Shown in pieces: positions 8,844 through 22,560 of a DNA stretch of 64,000 nt. The position numbers and the translations under genes are program-made. Every line of letters begins with the position of its first letter. Position 1 is the first letter of the stretch. The notes beneath the pieces are model-generated. The model was given only the letters and a program-made list of their open reading frames with translations. It did no database searches and was not told the origin of the DNA. The DNA is from Sphagnum compactum (Eukaryota > Bryophyta > Sphagnopsida > Sphagnales): contig OZ234501.1 in the NCBI GenBank assembly GCA_965153455.1, positions 10,788,001-10,852,000 of the forward strand. The letters run 5' to 3'.

Positions 8844-11800
8844 GGTGGTCACAAACAAAATAAACATATCAAAATATATAGATTAGTGAACCCTTTGTGT
8901 CATTGGCCCAAGTAAGATCATTTTTAACATTTTCAAGTCTTTAAGAGTCATAACTCTTCAAAATATATATAATTTTGAAAAAAAAATATTGGGTCTAAGT
9001 GTGAACTCAAGTGTCATTGACTCAAGATTTAAGGTTTGAAATATGAATGGGTCAATATAATTTTTAAAATCATTTATTGATTGAAAAATCATTTGTGTAA
9101 ATTTTAATTCTAGTGACAATGATTCCTCAAAACTCGTTTAGGTAGGACAACTTTAAAGTCCATGAGTTATCCCTTAGGATGGATCACCTTTTGAAGATTT
9201 CCAAATTGGAATATGTTTAGCCAATTCCCAAGTAATGATGGACAAATGGTGCATTTTCACAAAAAAAAAATTCAAAATGTTTTTTTCAACACTTCCAAGA
9301 AATTTTTCCAATATATTATGTATGAATTTGCATCCCAATTCTCTTCAATTGAGGTTAAATCCAATTGAATTTGAATTCAATTCATTTTGATTTTATTCCA
9401 ATAAAGTTTGAATTTAATTCAATTAAATCTAAATTCAAATTGGAAATCAAATTGAGTTGAAAATTCAAAGTAACTTGAAATGTCATTCATTATTTCATTT
9501 GAATGGAACTTGATTTTCACAAAATCAATTAAGTTTTCTTCATCAATTCATTATCAATGATAATACATAGTAGTAGTAGGGAGCCCAAGTTAATTTTCAA
9601 TGACATAAATCATTCTAAGTTCAATAACTTTGTTGGTTCAAAAATTGTGAAATGAGCATTGTGCACATTATCTCATTGAGGACATTATGGTGTATATGAT
9701 GAAATAGGCCTTGATTGGTTGAAAAATGTAATTTGAAAATAATTTTCAATGACAAAAGTCATCATAAAATTGTTAACTTCTATTATGTTGGTTTGGTTCA
9801 AAACTTGCAAACCACCTTATCAAAGACTTTCCATTGATACCAAAAGCACAAAAAGAGGTTCCATGGTTTGAGACGGTTAAGGTGTGATCACAAACAAAAC
9901 AAACATGTATCTTAAGTCATTGGGTATTCATTAGGATTATGGTTTTTCATGGACAGATGGAAATTGTAGATGATAAGCATTGGCCTGTAAATGAGCTAGG
10001 GACTCCTAGAGTTCCAACTGGGTTCAAGTATACCCTAGGTCATCCTTGATGCTTCCAAATTCATGCACCATGAATTAAAAGGGCAAATAGGCCATTTATT
10101 TGTTTATTATTATTTTATTGAATTAGCGACAAAAACATTCAAAATTTTCACATCATTGCAAATTTTGCACCCAAATTAAAACCTGCTACTAGTTAGTTAA
10201 ATGATTTGGTCATATATTGTGCTGATTGATTTTATCAACAGTTCAGAATTGGGGTTGTATGGAGTCGGGTGCATTAACGTCTTATCATAATCTCAAAATA
10301 TTCATTGGCTAGGCTTATTCATAGCTTCGCTTGGAAATTACCACTTGGAGAAACCTCTGAAAATATGGATATGGGTGAATTATTTGGTCTTGCAACTTCA
10401 AAAGCAATTCCATTCCAAGCAATTGTTATTACACGACTTCTCCTAAAGTTGTGTGATAAAATATATAGTACATGAAATATATAAGTGTTGAATAGTTATG
10501 AACCTTTGAATATTTATTTAATATACTAACAATAGACCCCTTATGCATGATGAAAATTACACATACTAATTTATGTTTTTAAACACATAAATTTTCTAAA
10601 CATATATGTTGTTTATAACTTTTGGTTTTTATTGCAAATTTATTTTGTCTAAATTCACAAAACAAAATTCAAGAACATGACATTGGTGTTCTTGCAAGGT
10701 TTTGAAAGGATTGAAATGATATGTGCATAATGCACATATGATCAACTTGTTGTGTGGCCCTAGCCATCATTATACTATATATGTAACCTAATATGAAGTT
10801 TCATTTAGAAGGTACTTGATGAAATTGTTATAAATTGGTAAGAATTTTGAATTGTAAATTGGCAAATTGATGGACATACTTGGGAGTTTATATTCATAAT
10901 ACCTAGTGTTGATATAGTTGAATGGGAAGATGGTTAGACAATTATAATCATTATCTCAAAAATAAGTGAAGGTTCTTCAACGAAGCAAAGAGAATGGAGA
11001 AGAACCAAATAGCAAAGTAATCTTTTGAATGACATGATGGTCAATGCAATGAAAGAGAATGAAATAGAAAGTGGAAATGCAATTATTGAATAAAAAATAC
11101 ATTGCAATATAGGCATTGTGTTTGTTTACTATTTACATTGCAATATTCTATGTTAAGTTCCTTTCACAATGAGAACACATTAATTTTTTGAACTCCTAAA
11201 AACAATATAATACGATTTAGGGGGATTACTTCTAATTCCTCTAAATAGTAGGTCTAAACATATATCTCAAACTCTCACCACCTTCAACCCATAAACAAAC
11301 CAATGCAACAATATACAAAAAAACACAAATTATAAGGGAAAACTAAATCTCTTCCAATTATTTTTTCTCATTAACAACTTGCTTTATGTACATGCATATT
11401 GTACATAACAAAAAACCACAATGTCTTTCTCTTATACATAATTTCAAAGGAGGCAAGTCGTATTCAAAGACCAAATGATGTGAAATATGACATTCTTACT
11501 CAAAGTTACATAGCACAAAAAAAAAACTCAAAATAGTAGTTGTTAATCTTCAATGTGTAGTTCTAATACAAGAAAGTCAATATGAAAGGGATGCCATCAC
11601 TAAACAAATAAGAAAAGACCATGATAACATCAAAAGACCAAGTAAATTTGATAATATACAACAATGTACTCTTGTGTTTTTTTTGGCCTTTAACAACAAC
11701 AACAAAAATGGTTTAATGATTAACCATAAAACAATTAGCTTCCAATAGTGAACATTGGCTTATGTTAAATGTCAACTCATATGTACTAAACTATTTTCAA

Positions 11801-12839
11801 AAATCAAATGACAAAAGGACCTTAGGAAACCCTCAAGCAATGGATATTACTTGGGCATGAAGCTCCAACCATTCAAGCCAAAATCATGCCCAACAAATGG
11901 TGCAAACAATACTTGTGACTAATACCAAACAAAATTAACTTGGTTATAAACCTAGATCATGTTTACCTTAACCTTAACATGCAAACCATCAAATAACTCC
12001 TCTTTACATTTGTCACATTGTGGACCATGAGGTTAAACATTATTGACAATCTTTTTTTGGACAAGTATTCCATTATCAATCATATATTCTTCAAACAATT
12101 CATTATGTCAAGATTATCATTATCATGGCCAAATCTTTCCCCTACTACCAATTCTTATTACATACTTGACATGTCAGTTGATGTACATGACATTGACCTC
12201 CACCCAACTATTAAGAACTAATGAAATCAATGGGATTATTATGGTACCACATATGTTTCTCTTGAACCTCATTTAACATTCATGTGTCTATAGGTATTAT
12301 TTGACCCACTCCCAAGTACACATTTTTTTAGGGCACATGTCTTTTTCTTTTTCTTAAATATTTGTTATCTAATATGAACTTTTAAAAATCATGTCTCTTG
12401 TCATTTTTGATCAATTTGTAAATAGAACTTATATGAAGATGTTCTTGCACTAAGAGGAAAACCCCAAATTTGTAATCACATTTTATCTCGTTTTGAATTA
12501 CAATATGTAGTTGGAAATGACAAACCCAATTGGAAAATGTTTTTTGCAACTAGAAACCACCAAAGTTGACACAAGATGAAAATAACATTTCAATTGCAAA
12601 TGTCAACCATGTGTCAATAGCACAACAATAATCAATTTAAACCACTTTAGTTGCAAATGACACTTACCATTATAATACTTGGTTTTTTTCAATTTGTAAC
12701 TTTAGGGTGGATGATCTTCATTTGTTGATGTTGCATGAGTCATCGACTTTTTTGTTGTAAGTTTGATTATGTTGCAACTAAGTCAAGCAAAGGGTTCAAC
12801 TGAGAGTTCATGGACATGTCACACATCCACATCCATAGG

Positions 12840-13120
12840 CTAAACAAAATGTCATCTAAACATAAGCCACCTATACATAAGGTTAGGTTGGGTCATATGA
12901 CACCTAAACATAGGCCATCTAGCCTAGCCCAAGCCACATGGAACCTAGGCTATGCTTAGACCTAAGCCACATGGCACTGAAATTAGGCTTAAACTTAAAC
13001 CATGTGACACATGGGCTAGGTTTAGATCTAAGCTAGGCTTTAACCTAAGTTAGGCTTAGATGTAAGCCACATGGCACCTAAAGTAGGCTTAGACCTAGAC
13101 TACATGGCACCTAACTAGGA
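12840..13120. repeat. Degenerate short tandem repeat (CCACATGGCACCTAA-rich)
   Basis: Repeated motifs such as AAGCCACATGGCACCTAA, TAGGCTTAGACCTAAGCC and ACCTAGGCTATGC alternate with irregular spacing of about 27-45 bases. No reading frame runs through it. Looks like a decayed minisatellite. Confidence 0.7.
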
Positions 13121-13317
13121 AAATCATATTTCATTTTGGGTCTAGCCTTTAGGGTTGAACTTTTTTTATTAGTTCATCCCAAATGACAATTATATTTTCA
13201 TGTTTTTTGTGTTTTTCCAACATTTCTAATGCACATCCTTATATAATTTTAAACTTGAAATGGAAGATAAATAATACAAGATAAACATTTTAGTTGCAAC
13301 CAAATTGTTATTTAATC

Positions 13318-13600
13318 ATACTACTACCTACTACCTATTAGCAACTACCTACCTAACTTAATCTACTACATACTAACCTAACCTATTAATTAACTTAACC
13401 TACTAACTAACATAGCCTATGTGGCAACTAAGTTAGGGTTAGGCAAGGTAGCACCTAAGTCTAGACCACCTAAACCACGTTGCATTTATGCTTATACCAC
13501 ACATGCCATTGGTAGGCAACCTAGGTATGTAAATTAGGTATACTAGATAGCTTAGTATAGACTTATGTATACCTATGTAATAGGTAGCCTAACATAGTTA
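13318..13600. repeat. Low-complexity CTACCTACTAACCTAA region
   Basis: Pyrimidine-rich runs of ACCTACTA/ACCTAACC units followed by irregular GGTAGCCTA/TATGTA units. Probably an old simple-sequence array. No coding potential. Confidence 0.6.
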
Positions 13601-14879
13601 TATAAGTAGTTTAAAGCATTTTAAGTGGTTTACTTGGATGCAAAGTTGCAAATGTGCACAATATTTCATCCAACCTTAAAACATGATTATCAAAATAGTC
13701 AAACATATGACTTTGATGGAGCCATGTTACTTGGTAATTCCATGACATTTAACAATGTTGCATCCCTAGTTGACCTTTTAATTTTGATTTTAAATCAATT
13801 CACAAGTTTGTTGGTGCCAAAAATATTTTAAAAATGGCCCCCAAGTTGAGGGTCATTTTCAATTATCCACCAAATTAGTAGGCAAATTGACTTGGTAATC
13901 ACCATTAATTTATTCAAATATTAAAAATTTACTATTTGAACATAATTGAAAATGACATAAATGAGTTTTTAGTAATGCCCCCAGTTGGTTTCATAATGTT
14001 TCAACCTAAGGTGGAGACATTATTGAATATTGAACAATTTTGGCATTGAAAATTCATTTAAATCAAGACTCATAATTGTAAGGGAATTTGGGTGCATTCT
14101 TAGTATTGTTGGAAAGCCCTAGGTTTAGTGAAGGCAATTTGAAAAAAATTAGACCTAAACTATGGGAGATATTGAATTTTGAGTAGTTTTTGTCATTGGA
14201 AATTCAATTGAATTACAAAAAAATGGTTTTGGAAGGAAAAAAATTTGGCAATTAATTCACACTGGGGCCAATAGCACAAGCTAAATTAGTTTCTTATAAG
14301 CTTGAGATTATAAGATTTGGGTTCCAATGAAATATGTGCAGGCTGACTTGACTTGTGAATGATGCATCTGACTACTTTTTTAGGTCCCTTCATGTACAAA
14401 ACAACATGGATTTTGCAATACTCAATCTTGGTCATTTCAATAGTTAGGAGCTATGTATTGTGTGGTCAATCTTTGCAAGTATGATCATCTCACCAGTTGA
14501 TTTAATGTACTCACCCAATTTTGTTTGTTTTGTCTCTTTTTGTCTTTTTTTTTTTTTTTTCACCATCGCATCTTCTACTTCACTGAACTCTTCAAGAGAA
14601 GAACTGAAGGATTATGCCATGCCATGACTAACCACAATGTATTAAGCGTTCAATTTGCAATTGTTCCCACCCATAACTTACATGATGGTTTTCCATATCC
14701 AAGTCTTATGTGTGTTATCATTCAAATTTTTTTGCAATCAAGTGAGGGTAATAGCTAAAATTGGTAGCATTCATAATTGCAGCAATTACAAATGTTTCAT
14801 GAAACATTGTAATTTGTAAAAATAGTGACTATCGTTAAAGTGTTATTAAGCTTTTGACTGATTTTTGCAAGCAATTCAG

Positions 14880-16441
14880 GTGGCTTACGACCACAACCCA
14901 TTGGCAATCACACTGCCAATCTAGGTTATGATGTATGGTGGCATTTATGGTCTATTTGTTTTTTTTATTCCAACTTTGCACTCACTACGGCTCCACACAT
15001 CTATCTCAATTTTCCTTTCTTTCATTTTCATTTCCATAGTTATTGGCATCTCTTTTAATGATGGTATGAAATTGTTCCCTAGGTACTTCAATTCTTGTTC
15101 CTTGTTGCATCATTTTCAAAGACAGTGTTGACACATTTGCAATGTGGAGCTTTTTAATTTTATTAACTTGATATGGTCAAAAATGAGGAATTGGAGCTCT
15201 ACAAGTTTATGATTTTTGAGTTGTAAATGTTTTGCAAGTTTCAAGGCTATAGCACCAAAGGAATATTCATTACTAAGCACTAAAGTTGATAAGTCCTTCC
15301 ATGCAAAAGGGAGCCTAGCCACAATTGTATTTGCATTCAGTAACAACATCCTTCCTAAAATGCAAGTCAATTCAATGCATTTTATTTCATTTCCACCACC
15401 AATTTGCAACTAATTGACAGTGTTTCAATTCTTTTGGTTTTGCATTGATATGTGTAGTGATCAAATTATGCTTGAACTGATGGTGCTTGCACATTGTGAA
15501 TTGCAGGCATTAATTAGGCAACCAATAGTAAGGAACATGTACAAGGCCTTTGTAATGCAGTTCACACTTGGCACCTTCCCTATCATCTTAGTCATGATGG
15601 TTGTTTATTGGGCTTACAAGAACACATTTTATCCTTACTTACTAAGCTCCACATTAGGTCCTAGACCTTGGGTTGCACTTGCCAATATTACTACCTTTTT
15701 ACAATTGATCGTTTCAATTCATGTGAGTTCAAAAAACATCTTTAACACCTAGCTAGAAATTGTTCATGAATGCAGGGTGTAAATTTTTTTAATTGACAAA
15801 CCTTTTGCAAATGACAAATTTAGTATTAAACTAGACATTTCTTGAACAACATGTGCTTTCAATGTGGACTTTCAACGACTCATGTGTAGGTCTATGCATT
15901 ACCTATGTATGAATTTATTGACGCATTCTTTGGAAAAAACTATGATGATAAGCGGGATTGGTCTGTTCATAGGACGTTGATTCATTTCCTTCCATGTGGG
16001 ACATTTATTGCAGTTGGCATTTTCATTGGGGCTCTACTTCCATTTTTTGGGGAGTTTGTTGCTTCGAGTGGTGCATTGTCTATCTTTCCCTTTAACTTTG
16101 GGTTGGTGCATCTCGTGTACTTGAAGGTAACATTTAAAGTCTGCAATTCAACTCCATTCTTTCTCCATACTATAACCTTCTTGCACATATATTTCCTCAT
16201 GAAACTTGAATTGAAATTAGTGATCTAAGCTACTTGTTAATCTTACATTGTTTTGAAAGTAAGATATGGTGGGGCTCTCTTGGTGCTGCAGGTAAATGGT
16301 AAGAATTTCACACTCTATTGAGTTGTTTGGCTCTAACTCATGATAGCTCTAGCAAGGATTCTGACAATTGCCACAACAAATGCATCTATCAGGCAAATAA
16401 TCTTAGATGCAACCACCTACCATGTATTTGCTAATACTTAA
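14880..16441 (+). pseudogene. AAAP-family amino-acid permease (GABA/lysine-histidine transporter-like), decayed
   Basis: Five exon-like blocks line up in order with the C-terminal two thirds of plant AAAP permeases, membrane carriers of amino acids. Block 1 (14880-15063) has IPTLHSLRLH and a transmembrane segment. Block 2 (~15240-15365) has APKEYSL and ILPKMQ. Block 3 (15507-15724) starts ALIRQPIVRNMYKAF with a membrane helix ending LQLIVSIH. Block 4 (15890-16126) has VYALPMYEFIDAFFG and GALLPFFGEF. Block 5 (16292-16441) ends DATTYHVFANT and stop, where the family ends with a TYH.FA motif. Blocks 2 to 5 have GT and AG at expected edges. It is dead: in-frame TAG at 14922, TGA at 16319 and TAA at 16334. 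The first exons were not found upstream. Confidence 0.8.
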
Positions 16442-19400
16442 CCTACACAAGATTTTCCTTCCATTAAGTTGGGCACATGTCAACAAGCAAGTACCCCTCA
16501 AAGTTGGAAAATTGAAGAATGCAACCATAACTCACCAAAATTTCTTCTCTTTTGGAAAATGGCTTCTTCAATTTACACAACATCTCAAATTTGAGTCACA
16601 ACTCTCAAAGTGAAAAGGTCAACTTAAAACATGACCAATAGATCTAAACATTTTCAATAGAGTTAGGATACTCTCATCGCTATTGGCTCTATAAATGTTA
16701 CCATAGAGAAGTATGATATTCTCTTTATTGTTGGATGTAGAGACATTGTAATTGAAGAGAATGTATATTTGTTTTAGCAAAACTTTTTTGCCAAAACCTT
16801 TTTATCATGTTGTATTTCATTTCATTTATAATCAAATTCAAATGATTTTAAATGATTCAATCAATGAATTATTTTGGGCTTTTCGGATGTCACAAGTGTG
16901 GCTATCATGGGCAAGGATAAGTAGGAGATCATGGCAATTGCAAGGCTAACTAATTGGTCAGAGTGGCAAGATAAGCTAAGTTATAAATTATGAAAGTAAA
17001 TTTAAATACATTAGATGGTGTGATGAAACTACAAGAGCAATTTTTCGCAACACACTAGATCACAAGAGCAAAAACAAGAAATGAACATTTGCAAAATAAG
17101 TCGCAAGAGAATTGAACTAAGTTCTTCATAGAATGAAGAATTATTTGAATGCAACATAGTTGCCCAACCCAACCACACCACATAGAAAACCACCCCAACC
17201 CCATACAACCAAAGCATTATAACCATGTTACATACTTAACAATTGAAACATGTAATTACATGAATGATGAACCCAAACAATGACAAAATAGTACATGAGC
17301 ATAACCAAATTTCACAACAAAATTCAAATTCTACATATTAATCATGAATGCAATTAAAACCAACAAAATGGGATTGGCAAATTAGGTAATGAGGCAAATT
17401 AAGCTTGCAAGATGAGAGATGACATGAATTCATCAAAACTGGAAGATGTCCCCTTGAAATTGTTGCAATTGCCCACTTAACACATGTATGGAGCTCACAT
17501 CATCAAAAAGTGGGAAGGTAAGTCTTGAAAGAAATTCACACTAAACATCACATTCATATCCAATCTTCTTCTTCTTCCATGCTTATATGGCTTGTGCATA
17601 TTGGAAATTTTTCGGTAAGCAAAATTGTTGTGAAAACATGTGGATAATGAACTTCAAATGCATTGTGAAGTTGACTATCCATGGAGCTTGAATTTTGTAA
17701 AGTTGAAGGTGCTGAAAGTCCTCACATCCTCCACAAACCTCAAGAGATTGGCAACATGTAATCTTAATCATCTCACTAAACTTTCAAATTTTCTATTTCA
17801 ACATTATGAAAACCTCAATAATTTACCACAATTGACAAGATTCATATATCACTTTCTTGTCCAATTTTAAAATTTGTAGAAAGTTGTAAAGCATGGTTGC
17901 TTTGAACATATTCATGTGTAGGTTTTAGAATTCAACAAAACATGTATTAATCCTACAGGGCTTTGCCAACATAGACATGCAAAAGTGAGTTTTCATCATG
18001 GACAAATTCATTGGGAAAATATTTTCAATGTCAAGTAATAGTGCAACCTAAAATGAATGGATGAAGGATGAAGAAAATAGAGCATAGAGTTATCAATGGG
18101 TCATTTTCAAGAGGATGTGGAATTGTGTAGTGAAGGAAATTAAGTTTCCTTTTTTCAACGTCTTTTTGTTTGTTATGTTTATGTTTTGCAATTGTAACAA
18201 TGATGGTTACGATGTTGAATGGTGATGCAATTTTTGCTAGGATATCAAAACCTTGTGTGTGGTGTGCCTAACTAATACTCATTTCTTGTGGAACTTATCT
18301 TTTGATGGAGAAAAAAAATGGGAGAATGGTGTTTGGATGGTTGAATTCTAGAAAGGCACGTTTGAAGATCTTCAATAACAATTTAAAGACATGGTTGTGA
18401 GATTGTCGAACAACATTGGGAGTGTGGATCATGAAACTAAGTTTTTTTGTTGTTCTTTGTTTTGGAATTGGTGGTGTGTGAGATGAATGCTCAATTATCC
18501 TCCACTATCACTGTGTTCAATTTCTCCAAAATTTCCACTTTGCATGGAGAAGTAGAAAAATGCGAAAAACTAGGTCATTTGAATAAGGTTCATATGGAAA
18601 TGATGATATGAACTAGGGGATTTGAAGGAATTCACTATCATTGTGTTCAATTTCTCCAAAATCTCCACCTCGCATGGAGTAGTAAAAAAGGGCAAAGAAC
18701 TAGGTCATTTGGATAAGGTTCATATGGAAATGATGATAAGAACTAGGGGATTTGAAGGAGTTGGTTTGTAATGGCATCCTCCTCTTCAAGTTTGGTATAT
18801 TTGAGGAAATTGGGCAATTGTGGGGTTGTAAAAGAATGGTTGTAAAAGTGAATACCTATTTGCATGAGTGTTTTGGGTGATTTTTGTTTCCTTGGATGTC
18901 ATTGGTGGGATGATAAGGTGAATATTGCAATTCAAGTTTTTCAAGGGAATTGTTTCACTTGTCACACTTTTTGGATGTGGGTAGATTAAAGTAGCACATT
19001 ATGGATTTGTGGTTTCATCCTTGTGCTTTATGGTGGGATTTGTGATCAAAAGGTTTGGGATTGAAGTGCCATGGAAAAAACCATGATAGCTTTAAAAAAT
19101 GAATTTGTTTAGATTTACTACATACGTTCACAACAAGAATTATCATTCAATAAAACCATGCGTCATGTTTGATGTTGAAATGTGTAATTTACAAATTCGT
19201 CTATTAACCAATATTCATTTTTCGGTTATAATATTTCCTACTCACTTCATGTTGAAGATAAATACCATGATCATTCATGTTAGATCTTGACCAGAAAATT
19301 GCATAACTAACTTTTGTCATGGCCTTCATCTTGGCTCGCTTGTTAGTTCATAGAGCTTGTTGTCAAGTTGGAGTAAACAAGGGAAATGGGTCAAAAGTAA

Positions 19401-22059
19401 TCCAAGGCAAGGCAATAACCCAAACATAGTCTTTTGATGAAAGGGAAATGTGGGGAACACAAAAGAGAAGCCCTTGAAACTCTTAAATGCACTCCCACTC
19501 TAGAAGTTGAAAGTCCTACTTAAATATTTCAAATTTTTGGATTTCCAAATTGGGCCATCTTTAGACTGTTGAACATTTCTTGAAAAAGATCACAATAAAA
19601 TATTCCCAAAACAAGGATTTGTAGTAATAATTATGTCCATTTAAAAGGTGGGTCTAGTCAAATTGGCAAAGTGATTTTCAACCATTTATATGGCAATTTG
19701 AAGGTTCAAATAACCCTTAATTGAAGAGTTTGATGCATTTTGGAAATTTTATTTTCAAAGACTATATTTTTATTTTTGAAAGCTTTCCAATCAAAGGTTA
19801 ATTGAAAAAGGTATAAAACCTCAAAATTACAATATTCATAACTTGGTAGTTTTGGGTCTCATATTTAAAAGTCATGGGGAAAATGACCATTCAAATATAA
19901 CCTCAAAAGGAGTTGCAAAATATATTATAAATGAAAGGGTGGTGATTCCTTCCAATTTCAAATGATGGTGGGTCTTATGAATCCAAGTTAGCTTATGGTT
20001 TGTTTATGCAGCATTTTGGTTCCAAAATGCACTACCACCCCTTCCATTTAGTTTGTGCACTTCAACATGTCCATGAGTTCAACTTAAGAACTCATCTTAA
20101 TCCAATCTTGAAGCTTTCACACCTTTTTTTTGTTTAATGTTGCAACTCTAACCTTGGGTTCATGACCAAGGTTAAAGCATGAAAGGGAAATTGTCAAAAA
20201 GGTGTTTCAAAACTCATGCACAATCCCACAAGTGTGGGAAAATGCAAAGAAAATGAATCCCAAGCACTCCCAAGTGCGAATCACTTTGGGAATTAATTTT
20301 GGGAGTTGGAGATCTAATATGTCTCAAATCTTTTGGTTAAAAGTGAAGATAACAAACCTTGTTCAAATTGAGCCATTTTTAAACTATGGAACAATTTTGA
20401 AACATAAGTTATAGCTAAAAAAAAAAGTATAAGCCAAACTAGCAATTCAATTTTTAACCACTAAAAGCCCAAAAACATGGTTCAAATGTCCTTTGATTAA
20501 AACATGTGACATATCATTGAAAATATCTCATCAAGGATTACAACTTCACAATTTGGAGTTTTTCCCTTAAAGCTTGTATATGAAAGTTCTAGCTATGCAG
20601 GACTCACAATTCTAGGACTCCATTTTGAAAGTCCTAAATTTTTTAACCATTTTGATGTAAAGTCTAGTACCAATCACAAGGTATATTATAAGGGAGGAAA
20701 TTATGACTCTTTTCAACTCGTGCTTGTGTGAGTTTATGGTGAGTCCAAAACAAGTTCATGACCGAATTTGTCTCCAAATGCACAAACCACCTTCTTTTGA
20801 TTAGTGCAATTTTCCCACATAAAACACATTCAAAATAGGCAAAAAAGACATTGAATGTTAGTAGTAACCACTCAAAATCAAAAATCTATTTATTTTTTGC
20901 CATATAAAACCATTTATGACAATGGCTATTTTGATTTTTTTTTGTTATTTCCAATGTGTTCCCCCAAGATTTTCCCAACAACACCACACTTTTATCAAAT
21001 ATGTTTTGCCCAAAGTTCTCATATTTTCACCTTTATAGGTGGGCCAAAGGAAACCACTTCATCTTCCAATATAAATTTTTATTTTCAAAAGACTCCGATG
21101 GTTCTATTTTGTTGTGATGGGCCAATCAAAATGGCTCATTGCAAAAAAGAAAAACGGAACTTGGGGGCCACCACACATCCAATTAAAGATGAATTAGTAT
21201 CCTAGATATAAACTAGGTTTTGTTTTTTTTAATTAAAAAAGGTTCACTTAATTTTGGTTTTAACTTTGGGCTTTACAATCTTGACTTTCACAAAGCTAAT
21301 GCTATTGTACTCACCATTCAAATTGATAGAATTTGTTGAATTTATTTTTTCAAAAGAAGATGTATAATAACCTAGTCTTTAATATTTCAAGATTTCAACA
21401 ATTAACATTAAATAAAAAAACATAGTTCAAACTTATGAAAAGGAATATAATTGGCCAATGGCTTGGAAAATTATAGGTTCCCAACAGGTCAGGAGTTCAA
21501 TTCTTCATTTTTTTGAGAATCTTTTATTATTATTGTTGTTGTTTTACATTCCTTTTTGAGAATTAATTTATGTCAAATTATAATGACAAATCTAATATTT
21601 ATTTTAAAAACCTAAAATCGATTTAATCATTTAAATTCAAGAAACCATTAATATATTTATGATATACAACAAATATGATAAAGCTCATTTTTTATTTAAA
21701 CTAGCAACAATATTTAATTTCATTAATCATCCAAACAAATGTTTGAAATGAAATTTTTTTATATGGGCTCAACTTTAGTATTAATATTTAATATTAAATG
21801 TAATATTTAGATTTATTATTATTATATATTAGATTGGATTGGATCTTTTCTTCCTTGTCTTTTTGACCACATGTAATTTTCACACAACCATGCAATGCAA
21901 AAAAGAGCAAGGAATTTGTTTTTCAACTTTTTGACTAGAGCTCCTTTTGACTAGAAAGAATGACCGGATTGATCAGATCCTCACCGCCCACAATCATATT
22001 CAATGTGATGAGATGATGATTTCAATCAGATCACGATCTCTCTAATTCATCCATGAAGG
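16442..22059. other. Gene-free spacer
   Basis: AT-rich with no recognisable protein or RNA gene. A local duplication lies at 18505-18757. 19500-20850 looks like two very diverged copies of one repeat, each with a stretch resembling ATATTATAA before a less AT-rich tail. The short frames here have the composition of noncoding sequence. Confidence 0.55.
18505..18757 (+). repeat. Direct tandem duplication of about 126 bp
   Basis: Both copies read CACTATCA(C/T)TGTGTTCAATTTCTCC, then share ACTAGGTCATTTG and AGGTTCATATGGAAATGATGAT, and end AACTAGGGGATTTGAAGGA. They differ at about ten positions, so the duplication is not very recent. Confidence 0.85.
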
Positions 22060-22560
22060 CCATAGGATGAACGATTGTTCTTCCTTCCCTTGAGTTTGTT
22101 ATTGGGAGATGAATGGATGAACGATGTTCTTCCTTCCCTTGAGTTTGTTATTGGGAGATGGTGGATGAATGATGTTCTTCCTTTCCCTTGAGATCGCTAG
22201 GAGATGATCGATGATGTTTTACTTTCCCTTGAGAGTTCGTTAGGAGCCGATCGATGAACAATGTTCGTTCTTCCCTTTGAGTTGAGCCGATCGATGAACA
22301 ACGTTCGTTCTTCGCTTTTAGTTGGGCTGATCGATGAACAATGTTTGTTCTTCCTTTTGAGTTGAGCTGATCGATGAAAAACGTTCTTTCTTCCCTTTGA
22401 GTTGAGCTGATCGATGAAAAATGTTCTTTCTTCCATTTGAGTTGAGCTGATGGATGAAAAATGTTCTTTTTTCCCTTGAGTTTGTTAGGAGCTGATCGAT
22501 GAACAACGAAGTTCTTCTGTCTCTTAAGTTTGTTAGGAGCCTAGCGATGGATGATGTTCT
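22060..22560. repeat. 40-bp tandem repeat array
   Basis: Units start GTTGAGCTGATCGATGAA and recur exactly every 40 bases at 22281, 22321, 22361, 22401 and 22441. Looser units with the same TTCTTCCTTCCCTTGAGTTTG core extend on both sides. Frames on the minus strand rotate with the 40-base period, so they are not genes. The array lies roughly 1 kb before the first recognised exon of the SNARE-like gene. Confidence 0.85.

Larger units (their letters stand above)
8844..14879. other. Gene-free spacer
   Basis: AT-rich sequence with no frame longer than about 80 codons that resembles a protein. It holds low-complexity AATTC/CAATT-rich sequence (9340-9480), a relative of the LTR element's flanking repeat (9640-9910), and the tandem repeats listed separately at 12840-13120 and 13320-13600. 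No RNA gene recognised. Confidence 0.6.

Noticed and set aside
14525-14758. 77-codon frame as an upstream exon of the AAAP relic
   Set aside because: Only a short QFA-like resemblance to the family; no consistent splice edges.
22197-22506. Minus-strand frames with repeated EERTFFIDQLNSKGR-like segments
   Set aside because: They are read through the 40-bp tandem array; the period is not a multiple of three and the frames rotate, so the repeats in the protein are artefacts.
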